A stretch of DNA of 64,000 nucleotides from Juglans regia (Eukaryota; Streptophyta; Magnoliopsida; Fagales; Juglandaceae): NCBI RefSeq assembly GCF_001411555.2, contig NC_049911.1:62001-126000 (forward strand), given 5' to 3'. Below are positions 34,860 to 45,600 of the stretch, piece after piece. Within the stretch, counting starts at the first letter, position 1, and every line of letters begins with the position of its first letter. The notes under the pieces were generated by a model. That model did no database searches, had not been told where the DNA came from, and was given only the letters and a program-made list of their open reading frames with translations. A program made the translations under genes and the position numbers.

Positions 34860-35025
34860 ATTTATATTTTTGTGGTGCGTAAACGTTATACAATTTTTAA
34901 AAAAAAAAATGAATAAATATGATATTTATATAAAAAGAATTGATCTTTTAATAGTAAATTTCATTCTTTTTAAAAGTGATTGTCAATATTTATGCACTCT
35001 ACAACTGTATGTAATATTACTTTAA
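34860..35025. mobile_element. MITE, family B copy 3
   Basis: Left GTGGTGCGTAAACGTTATAC and right TTTATGCACTCTACAACTG with inner AAAGTGATTGTCAATA. The arrangement matches the copy at 21584-21755, though it is more diverged. Confidence 0.5.
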
Positions 35026-35339
35026 TTTTATTTTTAAAAAGCTCAATAGTACCACTTTTGACAACATGCATTATTATGGCAAATTTTTTTTTTTTTAATC
35101 AAACTCTCATTATAATAAGCTTTGACAAAGCTCGATGCTCACTCTGTAATTATCTTACCATTTAGGATTCCTTTTTTCTTCAAGCGGGGCACATTTACAT
35201 CAATCACGTTTACATCTGCATCAATCACGTTTACTTTTGTTGGAATAACTCTTTAAAAGGTAAACCACTTCGGATACTCAAACACCATCTTTAAATAATC
35301 CATTATAAAAGTTTACTACAATTATAGAAACAGTTATAT

Positions 35340-35535
35340 ATTCTTGAAGTATATAAGTCTGGTTTGCAAATATTTTAAATTTCATTTAGATATAGAAATG
35401 CTCTTAATTTATCTTATCTCATCATTATAATTTTTTTAAATTTTAAAATAATAATAAATTAAAAAATAATATTTTACTCAATTTATCTATAATTATTTTA
35501 ATTCATCTCATTATTTTAAAAAGTACTAAAAACTC
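35340..35535. mobile_element. MITE, family A, inverted degenerate copy
   Basis: TTATCTTATCTCATCATTATAA followed by ATAATATTTTACTCAATT and TTAATTCATCTCATTATTTT is the reverse-complement wording of family A. Outer termini are weak. Confidence 0.45.
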
Positions 35536-35847
35536 TTTGAAAGCCGTACTACACCTCACTAATAACACAAGGCCACGTGGATCGAAATTTCCAATCCCAC
35601 AGCCTTTCCCGCAAGGCACGCGACCAGCGGTTGTGCCTGTTCTCCTCTAATGACGAATAATTGTGAGGCCCATGTGCATCATATGCTTTACCTTTGTTCT
35701 TTTAAATGATTCCAATTCCATGTGAATGATAGGCCCATTTGTTTTTGTTGTTTTTCTCTTTAACAAAATCGAACTTTCACGTGTTGCGTGGGCAAGCGGC
35801 CTTCCAGACATAATGGTGGGAAACGTGAAACAAAACCCATTGTTACT

Positions 35848-36036
35848 AGAGAAATGATAGCCTCATTATCTCTTTACAATTTTTCTATAATTTTTTAATA
35901 AAATAATATTTTTTAAATATTTATTTTAATTTTAATTTTGATTTTGATTTTTGGTGTTTAAAATTTTTAAAAAATATATTATTTTATTAAAAAATTGTAG
36001 AAGAATTACAAATAAATGGTAAAACTATCATTGCTC
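35848..36036. mobile_element. MITE, family C
   Basis: Starts AGAGAAATGATAG and ends CTATCATTGCTCT; these 13-bp termini are inverted with one mismatch. The inverted similarity extends inward (TTTTTTAATAAAATAATATT facing ATATTATTTTATTAAAAAAT), so the whole element could fold as a hairpin. TGTTA stands close outside both ends. Confidence 0.7.
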
Positions 36037-36039
36037 TTG

Positions 36040-37190
36040 TTAACAATAGGATAATGTGGGCTGCAGAGCGTTTACGGTGGCGTAATATAATTTTTTTTGT
36101 TTTTTATTCTTTTAAGTATTTTTTAATATTTTGAATAAAAAATAAAAAAATAAATAATTTTACTAATAATCATTTTTTAATTATTAACTCAAATTAATAA
36201 ATTTAAAATATTAAAATGTATAATTTTCCTTACTAATTATGAACAAAAACTTCACAGATTACACCTCTATAATCCGTGTGCACACAGATGCCCATGCGCA
36301 TATATTTTTTCAATTTTTTCAACTATAACCATAACAAAACAATGATACCTGCAGACAGCAACTATATCACATTTTGTCAGCGAATCAGCGATCTACTGCA
36401 TCGCCCCCCTTTCTTTACTTTTTGTACGTTCCTTCTCGTTGTACTTTTTTTTTTTTAAATTGTTTTAAAGAGTTTCTAATCTGAAAACATCTTTACGAAG
36501 TAACGTGGCATAATATAATAATATAATGTGTTAAGTTCTAATGATAGCTCCTGAGAAGGTCAAATGTTTGTTTTTTAAGTATATGTTTTTTTATATCTAT
36601 TTTTTTTTTAATTTACAATATTATTAAAAAATATTTATTTAATTACTAAATAAATAAATAAAAGTTGTTAGATACTCTTGAGACCAGTAGTCCAAGCATT
36701 TCTAAAAAACCGGTAGATCTGACCATTAATTCGTAAACTTTTTTTAAATTCTTTTGGTATACATAAAAATTTCCTTTTTTACTTTTTTTTTTACAAATTA
36801 TTCCACGTGTCTCCTAAAATATATGCGATAAAATGAAGGTAAAATGTTGGGCTCGTGGGCTTTGTGGGAGACTAGAGAATCCTAATCCCACAAATGAAGA
36901 TGGGTCTTCTTTGGGTGACGCCAACAACTTTCGCTAAGTCCATCTGCCTCTTGCTCACATATTTCTCTGAGCTACTAATGACCTCGCGTGGGCGGCCAGG
37001 TTACCATGGGATTGTTTTTTCTAGCCATTCCCAGTGTCTCTCGCAGGTCATCCCATGTGTTCCGCACACGGTCTATTTTTACTTGAACGTAAGAAACCAT
37101 ACGTCTTACGTGCCAAAAAGAAAAAGAAGAGGAAAGGTAGAAACCATCTTACACGAAACATATCGTCAAAGCTGCTCGTACTGAAGCATC
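36040..37190. other. AT-rich intergenic region; no supported gene
   Basis: Homopolymer-rich sequence to about 36830. An open plus-strand stretch at 36894-37184 has no recognised domain and abuts the gypsy LTR; I do not support it as a gene. Confidence 0.4.
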
Positions 37191-37939
37191 TTATCAGGTG
37201 TGTAAAAGGGTTTTTTTCTCCTATCGACTCACAGGACAAGTCCACGAGGGACCACTAGGAAGTAAGTTAGAGAGCCCGACCGGGGCCAACGACTCTCCTC
37301 TAAAAGGAGTCAATGGAGTTCTGTAGAGTACTCAACTCACGAGCGAAACCCATCGACGAAGCAACTCACGCATGGGGAAAGCTGACAGTATAGGTAGATG
37401 AGACTCGTCGTCCTAACATCTCCTCGATGACACCATACCCACGTGAACCTGCCAAGGCAAGTGGGTGGGAAATATGGGCTTAACAAAGAACGTCCACAAG
37501 GTAAAGTGAGTCAGGAATCCCCACTGCATTAAAGGCACCACTACCCAGACTCCATGCAACATTAATGATGTCGTCACAGAAGTCACGCCGCATTAAAGGA
37601 TTCTGACAAATAAATAGTGCAAATGACATAAGTTCCTCAAAGTCAGCGACAAGTTGTCCTCACCCAAAACCTAGTATAAAAGTCAATCTCCAGGTACAAA
37701 GAACTCTATCTGATTTCTCTAAGTTTAAGTTTACACATAAACTACTAAGAAGATATACTGACTTTAGCATCAAAGACTCCCCAACCACCACCAAAGCCCT
37801 CATTTTTCGTGTTTACTTAAAGTGTGCAAGTGACAGCTCGAAGACCCGAGTTTTTGGAACCCGATTCAAAGGCGCGCAAAATACGACGTTAATAGTGGCG
37901 TCGTATGTGTGATCTCTATAGACTTCACGTGTCCTTCGA

Positions 37940-38725
37940 ATGCTTGCGACAACCCGTTCTCAGAAAACACGGGGACAGGAAGAAACAAAGTCAACAAATA
38001 TGGAAGCGAGGCTCGCCGCAATGGAACAACTGGTGGAAAAACTAACTACCGAGGTAGAGACCCTTCGGAAGGAAAATGAGACACACATGGGATCTTGGAA
38101 CTTAGGAGAAGAAGGCGATGCAGATGAAGAAAGAAAAAGCATGCAAGATGAGCTACGCAACCTTAAAGGGAAGTACAAAGAGATGGCAAGGAAGATGGGC
38201 ACATCTTCATCGGTAGACCAATTGCTCACCAACACAAGCCTCCCATACAGTGAGGAGGTGATGGTCATGTCCCTACCACCAAAGTTCCGGGTCCCTCTCA
38301 TGGACATGTACGATGGGACTAGAGATCCCCTCGAACACCAGGAAACCTTCAGAGCCCACATGACTCTGCATGGTTTCCTGGGAGAAGTGGCTTGCAGGGC
38401 CTTCATGCTGACTTTGAGGGGGCTGGGAAGAGTATGGTTAGGGTCTTTGGCACTCAGGTCCATAGACAATTTTGGGGACCTAGCTCGTCTATTCCTCACA
38501 CAGTTTATGGCGAGTCGAAGAAAGAGATGCCCCGCAGCATACCTCTTCACCATCAAGCAAAGGGAAGATGAGTGCTTAAAGGCATACATATCCAGTTTTA
38601 ACAAAAAGCGGATGACTACAGACGACCAGGCCGAGAAGATAACTCTGGCAGCCCTCTTGGGAGGACTGTGGCCCCAATCCCAGTTCATGGTAGAGTTGGC
38701 AAGAAGAACTCCTATCACCTTATAA
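37940..38725 (+). CDS. Ty3/gypsy Gag polyprotein, open frame
   Basis: An open frame of 261 codons from ATG at 37940, just downstream of the LTR. The first part is helical and charged (MEARLAAMEQLVEKLTTEVE, coiled-coil-like). Residues about 105-255 form the retrotransposon gag domain: LPPKFRVPLMDMYDGTRDPL, TFRAHMTLHGF, FLTQFMASRRKRCPA and AYLFTIKQREDECLKAYISS. It ends with TAA at 38723. No zinc knuckle follows in frame; the downstream region to 39200 has stops. It would form virus-like particles in an active element. Confidence 0.8.
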   Translation: MLATTRSQKTRGQEETKSTNMEARLAAMEQLVEKLTTEVETLRKENETHMGSWNLGEEGDADEERKSMQDELRNLKGKYKEMARKMGTSSSVDQLLTNTSLPYSEEVMVMSLPPKFRVPLMDMYDGTRDPLEHQETFRAHMTLHGFLGEVACRAFMLTLRGLGRVWLGSLALRSIDNFGDLARLFLTQFMASRRKRCPAAYLFTIKQREDECLKAYISSFNKKRMTTDDQAEKITLAALLGGLWPQSQFMVELARRTPITL

Positions 38726-39199
38726 GAATTCATGGACCAAGCCGACAACTATATCAATGCCGAAGATATGCTTTGGGCCTTAACGAAGCCTAGGAGAAGA
38801 GAATTGGAATAGGTAGAGAAAAAGGCAAAGGCACCAACCAAAGGCAAGGCTCGGGAGAAGTCGGAGAAGGGGCCATACAACAAGAGGGAAAAAGCCCCTA
38901 CGAAATCCCTGGACCTTCGATTTGACCGATCAATGCTCACCATCTAGAAAGATAACCACCAGCCAGTCTAAGCGGATGCCTACAAGAGTGCCAGCCGCCG
39001 TTATTGCACCTACCACTAGTCCCCTACCCACAACATCGAAGATTGCCTTTCTTTGAAAGAGGAAAGAGAGTAGGGCGGGTGGTCGAGGCCACAGTGACCT
39101 CCCACCCGAAGGCTAGGGTGAGAATGGAGGAGGAGGTTGTGGGAGAGGAGTATGGAGAGGATCAAAAGGCCAAGAAGGGAAAGGAGCCCAAGGCATAGA

Positions 39200-39960
39200 G
39201 TAGACGCGCATGGACCCCAGCGCGACCGCCCCAGCGCATTGCATCAAGGAGGACTATGACTAGGGGAGATCAGAACCATCACGGGAGGCTTTGTTGGTGG
39301 AGGTGCAACCTCATCCGAGTGGAAAGCGCACTCCAGGTGGGCAAGATACTAAGAGGTGTATTCGGCGGAGTGCCACCCTGCCAAGTACAGAAGGAAAGAC
39401 CTGGCCCCAATCATTTCCTTTGGAAAGGAAGACGAGAAGGGGTCCCCTATCCACAAGACGATGTCCTGGTGTTGACTATGCTGGTAGCCAACTTCACCAC
39501 TCGGAGGATTCTTATCGACAATGGCAGCTCCACAGATATCTTATTCAGGGAACCCTTTACAAAAATGGGAATAGACGCCTCCCGACTCCAACCAGCCCTT
39601 ATACCACTGAAGGGCTTCTTCGGGGACATGGTCCAGCCAGTTGGAACCATCGCACTGTCCTTCTTGGTGGGCAGCACTCCATCGACGGCCTTTGTCATGG
39701 TCAATTTCTTGGTGGTAAAGGCTCCTTCATCATACAATGTCATAATCGGTCACCCTTAACAGCTTAAGGGTGATAACGTCGACCTACCACTTGAAGATGA
39801 AGTTCCCAACCGCTCAGGGGGTGGGAGAATTTCAAGGAGAAAATGTCCTAGCGCAGAAGTTCAAGAATTGAAGCCAAAGGGTGGCGGGGTGCACATGGTT
39901 CACGCCCACTGGACATCGAGCTTTTGCAGGAGCTTCAATGTTAAGGAACCTTATGACTTG
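39200..39960 (+). pseudogene. Gypsy protease-region remnant
   Basis: The stretch 39256-39759 contains YPQDDVLVLTMLVANFTTRR, then ILIDNGSSTDILF (retropepsin-like DNGSS in place of DTG/DSG, usual in this plant lineage), VGTIALSFLVG and SSYNVIIGHP, then TAA. The next codons recall STYHLKMKFPT, the usual continuation toward RT, but the similarity stops at about 39960 and no RT follows. Confidence 0.75.
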
Positions 39961-40023
39961 TAATTTACATTTTGGCATCGATGTGTAAATTCTATTAATG
40001 AGAATGTAGCTTTTCGAGAATAA

Positions 40024-40222
40024 AACATAATCTTCACCAACGTAATCTTCGTCAACATCATCTCTATTAAGGTAATCTCCATCAACGAAATCTCCACCAA
40101 CGTAATCTCCATCGACGTAATCTCCGCCAACATAAGCTTTATCGACACAATCTCCACCAATGTGATCTCCACTAACGCGATCTCCATCAGTGTATCTCCA
40201 CTAATGAAATCTCTATCAACGA
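40024..40222. repeat. 15-bp minisatellite
   Basis: About a dozen imperfect tandem copies of a 15-bp unit like AATCTCCATCAACGT. Because the period is a multiple of three, the minus strand stays open and gives repeated VEITL-like pentapeptides. I read that as a by-product of the repeat and not as a gene. Confidence 0.85.
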
Positions 40223-40227
40223 TTACC

Positions 40228-41130
40228 TCCTTGTGAGGCACCAAAGGAATGACTTACGTCAAAGGTTACTTTATCCTTCTCGTGGTGGAAAGCAAGCCAG
40301 CCCTCTGCTGCCCGATACTTACCTTCCTCTTGAGCGTCAACAGGCTGGAGCGGGTCCAGTTCCAAACTGCCCGATAACTTACCTCCCCATGGGAGATAGA
40401 CACCCATCCCACGATGGAGAGTAGGTCCAGCCCCTCTGCAATTTGCTCTGACCTTTGCCACGATGAAGAGTGGGATCAATGCTAACCTGACCCAACATTT
40501 ACCTTCCCTGTAATGTCAACAGATGAGAGTGGATCCAATCCCAAACTTCCCGACTATTTACCTCCCTATGAGGGCTAAAGGACAGGCAGGCGGCCTAACC
40601 TCCCTTGAAGGGAGAGCGGGTTCAGCTCCCCAAACAACTTACCCCTCCCCTATCATGCTGAAAAGTAGATCAGCTTCTTAGCTGTCCGACACTTACCTCC
40701 CCACGAGGCACTAAAGGGATGAGTCACGCCAGAGGCTACTTTATCCTTTTCGTGGTAGAGAGTCGGCCATCCCTTTGCTGCCCGACACTTACCTTCCTCG
40801 TGAGCGTCAATAGGCGGGAGCAGGTCTAGTCTCAAGCTGCCCAGTAACTTACCTCCCTGCGGGAGATAGAGGGTGAGACACCCTCCCCACAATGAAGAGT
40901 GGGTCTAGCCCCTCGGCTGCCTGACAACTTACCCCGATTTCTGCCATGACAAAGAGTAGGATCAGCACCAGCCTGACCCAACACTTACCTTCCATGTGAT
41001 GTCAATGGGTGGCAGCAGATTCAGTCTAAAACTGCCCAGTGACTTACCTCACCCCCACACGGTGAAAAGCGAATCGGTTTCTCAACCGTACGACAAATTA
41101 CCTCATCGGGGGACCAAATGAGCGGACTTG
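40228..41130. repeat. Tandem repeat of about 470 bp, about two copies
   Basis: GAGGCACYAAAGG(G/A)ATGA near 40236 recurs near 40708, and both copies continue with TACTTTATCCTT, CTGCCCGA(T/C)ACTTACCTTCC, GAGCGTCAA(C/T)AGGC and CAACTTACCTCCC-like blocks. The shorter motif CTTACCT(C/T)CC recurs every 80-120 bp inside. Non-coding tandem repeats are known from Tat/Ogre-type elements. Confidence 0.75.
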
Positions 41131-42600
41131 GCCTAAGGTAGCCCTCCCTCGGCGAAGAGCGGATTTAGTTCTTCAACTACCCGAAACTATTCCATGTCTA
41201 ACAATGGGATGCCTAATGAGTGGCGCTTCAGACTCCATACCCAGCTCCCTCTCCCCCAAATGGAACGCTAAGTGATTAACGCAACGCATCTCTGGCGAAA
41301 CAACCTAGGTTTGCAGATTCCGCACTCGTACATCAAGGATGAATCGTTCTAACATACTTATTTTGTCCAGCAGTACATTAGACATCCCCACTGGCCCCAT
41401 GGCGAAGGGCAAACCACCTTCTTAGCCATCCGACAAACTACCTTCTCCGGGAGACAAAAGAGGCGGGCGTAACCTAAGGTGTCCTGACCCCTCGCCCAGT
41501 GGAGAGTGAGTTTAGTCCTTTGACTATCCGACATAACGCCATCTCCATCGACATAACACTAGACAAATAGCACCTCAGAGTTCGTGCCAAACTCCTTCTC
41601 CACCAAATGAGAAGCCAGAGCGAGACGACTCATTAATGACATGGCGGCTCACACCCCCAAGGAATATAGGCTCTTTCTCTTTGCCACTCAAGAAATGCAT
41701 CGATACAAGGAGGGAAATGATCAGCTGGCAGGGTTGCCTGAGAGTGCGCTCGGCATCCGCTTCTTCCCTACTGAGGCCCCCCGCTCTAGCACCGTCAGGT
41801 CCTGAGGAAGTGCTTACACTCTATGTACCCTTGAATTGCTCCAAGGTTCAGAAGCACATGATCTCTTACTCTTTCCAAACCCTCCATAGTCATGATTCCA
41901 GGTGTCACCATGTCTTTGCGGACTTGTCAGTCTACGAGGCCGGCGAGAAGATCACGGGAGCCAAACACCGTCTTCCCATAGACATAACCCACCTTTACCT
42001 CAATCTACAATGCCGGCGAAGAAAGTCGGGCAGCCAAGTATCAGATCCCTCGAACTTGACTTATCCCTCACATCAGGCTCGCCAAGCCAACAGAAGAAAA
42101 ATCAAAGGAAAAAGAACATTGAGGAAGGAATAGAGCAAATGGCAAAGGAAAAAGGACAATTTTATTGACAAGTTTGACTTATATAAAGCACGAGCAAATG
42201 GTCACAAGGACATCTAAAGATACTTGATAAGAGTTTCCTACAAGAAAATAAAATAATGTTTCTAACTTTACAAACAGAGCAACATGTACAACAACTAAGG
42301 TGCAGGAGTGACAAGGTTTTGCTCGGGAGCATTTGGGCCTGGCGCAGGAGCATTATGATATGGGTTGGGAGCTTCAAAGTTGGAAGAGAAGGCGTCAAGA
42401 ATCATGTCCTTGCCCAAGGCGCAGCCATGCTCGAGTGCATCAAGGTCTGGAGGGCGGTCACAGGGGATCAAGGGCTCTTAAGTGTGCCTATAGGGCTCCT
42501 GAGTTTCCCTGAGGTTTCTCCATTATGTGGTCTCACATCCTCTTAAGGCCTTCAATGTATCTGTATCACCAAGCCTAGTCCCAGACAAACACAGTCGACA
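41130..42600. other. Spacer of the gypsy element; no supported gene
   Basis: Sequence with the same C-rich style as the repeats to about 41600, then an open plus-strand stretch (41636-42133) with no domain that I recognise. It lies between the tandem repeats and the antisense ORF region. Confidence 0.4.
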
Positions 42601-42609
42601 TCAACTGCC

Positions 42610-44870
42610 TAACTAAGCGGGGAATAACCTCTTGAACTTGAGACAAGTCACTCCCAAATCTTCAATGACAACCATCTGGGCGGCCATCCTCTTCTTAGCT
42701 CCCTTTAAATCATCGGATGCTTGGTCAGCCCTCATTTTCTCTTGGTCAGCAGCAGCTTGGGCGGCCGCCAAAGAGTCTTCCCATCCTTTCAAAGTTGCAA
42801 AAAAAGGACTCACAATCTTTATCCAATTGCTCAAGCCGTTGGGCCTCAGAGTCTCGACTACCCCTCAAGTCAGCATTCTCCCCTGCAATTGGCTCAATAA
42901 TTCCATAAGAGTCGTCACCTTCGCGATTAGTTCATCAACTGACCCCTCAACCGAGCTCCTCGCCACTGATGCAGTAAAGACAACATTACGAGCCAACTCA
43001 GCCTGCTCTTTCATCATGACAAGCTCGGCTTTTAATGTCTTCCACAAACGATGGAGCTACTTTACCTACGCCCAACTCTTTTTGTAAGCAAGTTGGGCTT
43101 TCACTAGCTCTACTTCCAGTCGCTCTTACTCCTCCCTCTCCCCCTGAGCACATCGCAGCGCTTGTTGTGCCAACGAGAGGAGGGCTAGTTCTCTCCTTCA
43201 ACGGCTTCCTGGCCGTCCACAATGAATGCAGCCAGCCAAGATGCACCTTGTCACCAAGAAAAACAAAAACAAGAATAGTCAGTGTAGGATTTCTAACTGA
43301 TAAAACAACAAAAAAGAACAAACCGATGGGAGAGACCTTAGAGAAGAACACCAAGGATTTGGTCACCAGTTCGAGAGACTCTGCTTGAGCTCTTCCCCCC
43401 TATGATCGAGCGTAGAGCGGAGTGGTCTCCACGGGGCTCTTTTTGAGAGATGGCCGGGTAGTTACCCCCACATCTTCAATGACACCCACGACCCTCATTG
43501 TAGGGTTAATGGACGGCTGGGAAAGAAGGTGGCCCTCAATGGCAGAAAGGAGCTCTCCCCCAGGACTTTGAGGCCTCCCTCATTCACTAGAGCTCTGCAG
43601 GCTATCTCCCTTGCTCCTCACCTCCAAGGTCACCTCAATTGCAAGGGAGAAAGAGCAGCGCTCGTCTTCTCCATAGCAAGGTCTGAAACTATGGCCAAAT
43701 TTGGCTCCACCCCTTCACCTCCAGAGGTTCTCCCGATAGGTTCCTCAGTCGAGGCCACCAAGATCTCAACAACGGCGATGGCAGGAGCACTGGAGGCGGC
43801 TAGACACTGAAGGACTCAGGGAAGACATCCTCTTCGCACCTGGACTGGAACCCTATGTGCGAACTTCAGCAGCACCCTTGAAGACTCGACCCTCGATGAT
43901 GAACTGCGCCATAGATTGGGGAGAAGGGGATCGTCTCCACATTCACCTCAGAAGGAGGCTCCACCAGTGTTGACTGACTAGAGATTGGTTCCGAAAGGGT
44001 TCTGTAGAAATGAGTTGACAGCATATTTGCCTTGTGGGACAATCTGTGTGGGCCCATCGCCTGGGCTGGTACCGTGGGGATTGCGATCATGACGGGCTCA
44101 GTGGTCGAAGTGGCCACGGGAGTAGGGGTGGCTGGTGCCTCCAGGATGGCTAGGCTTTTTCCTCCCTGAATCCTTGGTGGATTCGATTGATGGATAGATC
44201 GGGTCAGCCGTGGAGGAGGCACAAATAGTGCCGATGACTGCCCTTATATGGCCAGAACAGGGAACTTGCGGCGGTTCACCTGTCCAACCGAAAATTCACA
44301 TGCACAGATGGACACGAATAAAAACTTGGGAGTCCAATCCTTGACTTTGCGATAGTGAATTTCCAAAGAAACAAGGGTGTGCATCACTCTGAAACCGCAA
44401 ATATTTCCTTCACGCTTTATGACGTTATTAGTCAGGAGAAACTTGCGACCAGTAAGGTCAGCGTGCACCAAGTCTCACTCCGACAAAACTCACCACCAGA
44501 GGATGCAATAACACATTAAAATCCTCCAAGCATTTGGGTGGAGTTGAAATGGGGCCAATGTGAGGCGATCTAGTAGGTCGCGAACAGGATGAGGGAAGGG
44601 TAACCTCAACCCGCAAGAGAACATGCTGAGGAAGAGGGCGACCTTCGAAACATAACACTCATCATCAATAGCCCTCTCACGGGGCCAAGGAACCTCAAAA
44701 ACCACCTTCTCCGGGATGTGAAAGGTGGAAGCTAGCGACAATAAGAATGCAGGAATGACGTTTGAACGCTAGTTATGCCCGGTGTAGAATTGTGCCGCGG
44801 TGCGAATCTCGAGTTGGTCCAATTCCCCAAGAATTTTAGGTTGACTGGTCTTCTTAGGATCCATGAAAAC
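42610..44870 (-). pseudogene. Antisense extra ORF (plant gypsy-type transposon domain), broken
   Basis: It is read opposite to gag. From the right: an N-terminal piece near 44490-44800 with FHIPEKVVFEVPWPRERAID, then FSCGLRLPFPHPVRDLL and LAPFQLHPNAWRIL, the hallmark (GLRLPFxPxxRDLLxxLxLAPxQLxPNAWR) of the 'putative gypsy type transposon' domain. Next comes KVKDWTPKFLFVSI (44244-44471), where such proteins have WKxRFFFV, then a Pro/Ser/Thr-rich linker (43866-44222), and a coiled-coil tail rich in Ala and Glu (42613-43047; SLAAAQAAADQEKMRADQAS). It is broken into several frames. Its role in such elements is unknown. Confidence 0.7.
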
Positions 44871-44879
44871 TGAAGTAGA

Positions 44880-45600
44880 GAAAGGTAGTGGAAAGGAAGA
44901 AGTGTCGAGCAAAGGGAACTAGAAAGCTAGAGCAGAAGGAGATAAGGATGCCAAAAAGGTTGGAAAAAAGGGGAGAGTTGTGTTTATATAAAAGGGAAGT
45001 GATGGTTCCCCTTCCGTAACCTCGAGGCAGAACAGGAAATATGAAAGGGTTCAAATCTCACAAAACATGCGTCACGATGGGACGTGGGAAATGCAATGGC
45101 ATCTCAAGACTAGTCTAAAGAGTCTAATTGTTAGAATGGGAAGGGCAAAAGCGTTAAAGAAGGGAGGGAAAATTTAAATAAATAGTAGTGGCAATTAGCA
45201 TCCCAAAATCATGGTGACGCACGTGCCCAACAGGGCTGGCAAGATGTGGGTGCATCTCACCGCATGTACTGTGCATTGCAACGTGGTGAGAAAGAACCGC
45301 ATGACATTATTGATGCTAAGAGAGCAGAAAGGGCGCAATCAAGTGCAGGATCCAACTGTCATGAAACAGACCAATAAATTCAGAAGTAGAACTGTTGCCC
45401 GACGTCATTAAGATAATGAAAGAAGCCACACGTGCATAATCTTGAGCAGGAGCCTTGTAATTAGAAGAGACGAGAGAATAATAACCGTCCGCTTCTAATG
45501 AAGAGGATCTCAACAACGGAGACAATGCAAATGTATGAAGAATGAAGACCGAGGCCGAAAAGAACTCCCATCGGACTAATCCGATGAGACTTGGTGGGGT
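44880..45600. other. 3' untranslated part of the gypsy element
   Basis: Between the antisense ORF and the 3' LTR. Small open stretches on both strands have no recognisable domain. The purine-rich GACTTGGTGGGG just before 45601 can serve as the polypurine tract. Confidence 0.4.

Noticed and set aside
36894..37184. Open frame of 96 codons before the gypsy LTR
   Set aside because: No domain, no promoter signs, and it runs into the LTR edge.
37960..38748. A 262-codon open frame on the minus strand opposite the gypsy gag
   Set aside because: It lies wholly opposite a recognisable gag domain, has no domain of its own and follows from gag codon composition.
39951..40892. Several minus-strand open frames with repeated VEITL or GGKLxGSLxLDxL words
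   Set aside because: They are products of the 15-bp minisatellite and the 470-bp tandem repeat, not genes.
41636..42133. 165-codon open frame in the gypsy spacer
   Set aside because: Pro/Ser/Arg-rich without a domain, and another frame is open over the same bases; it is not supported as a protein.
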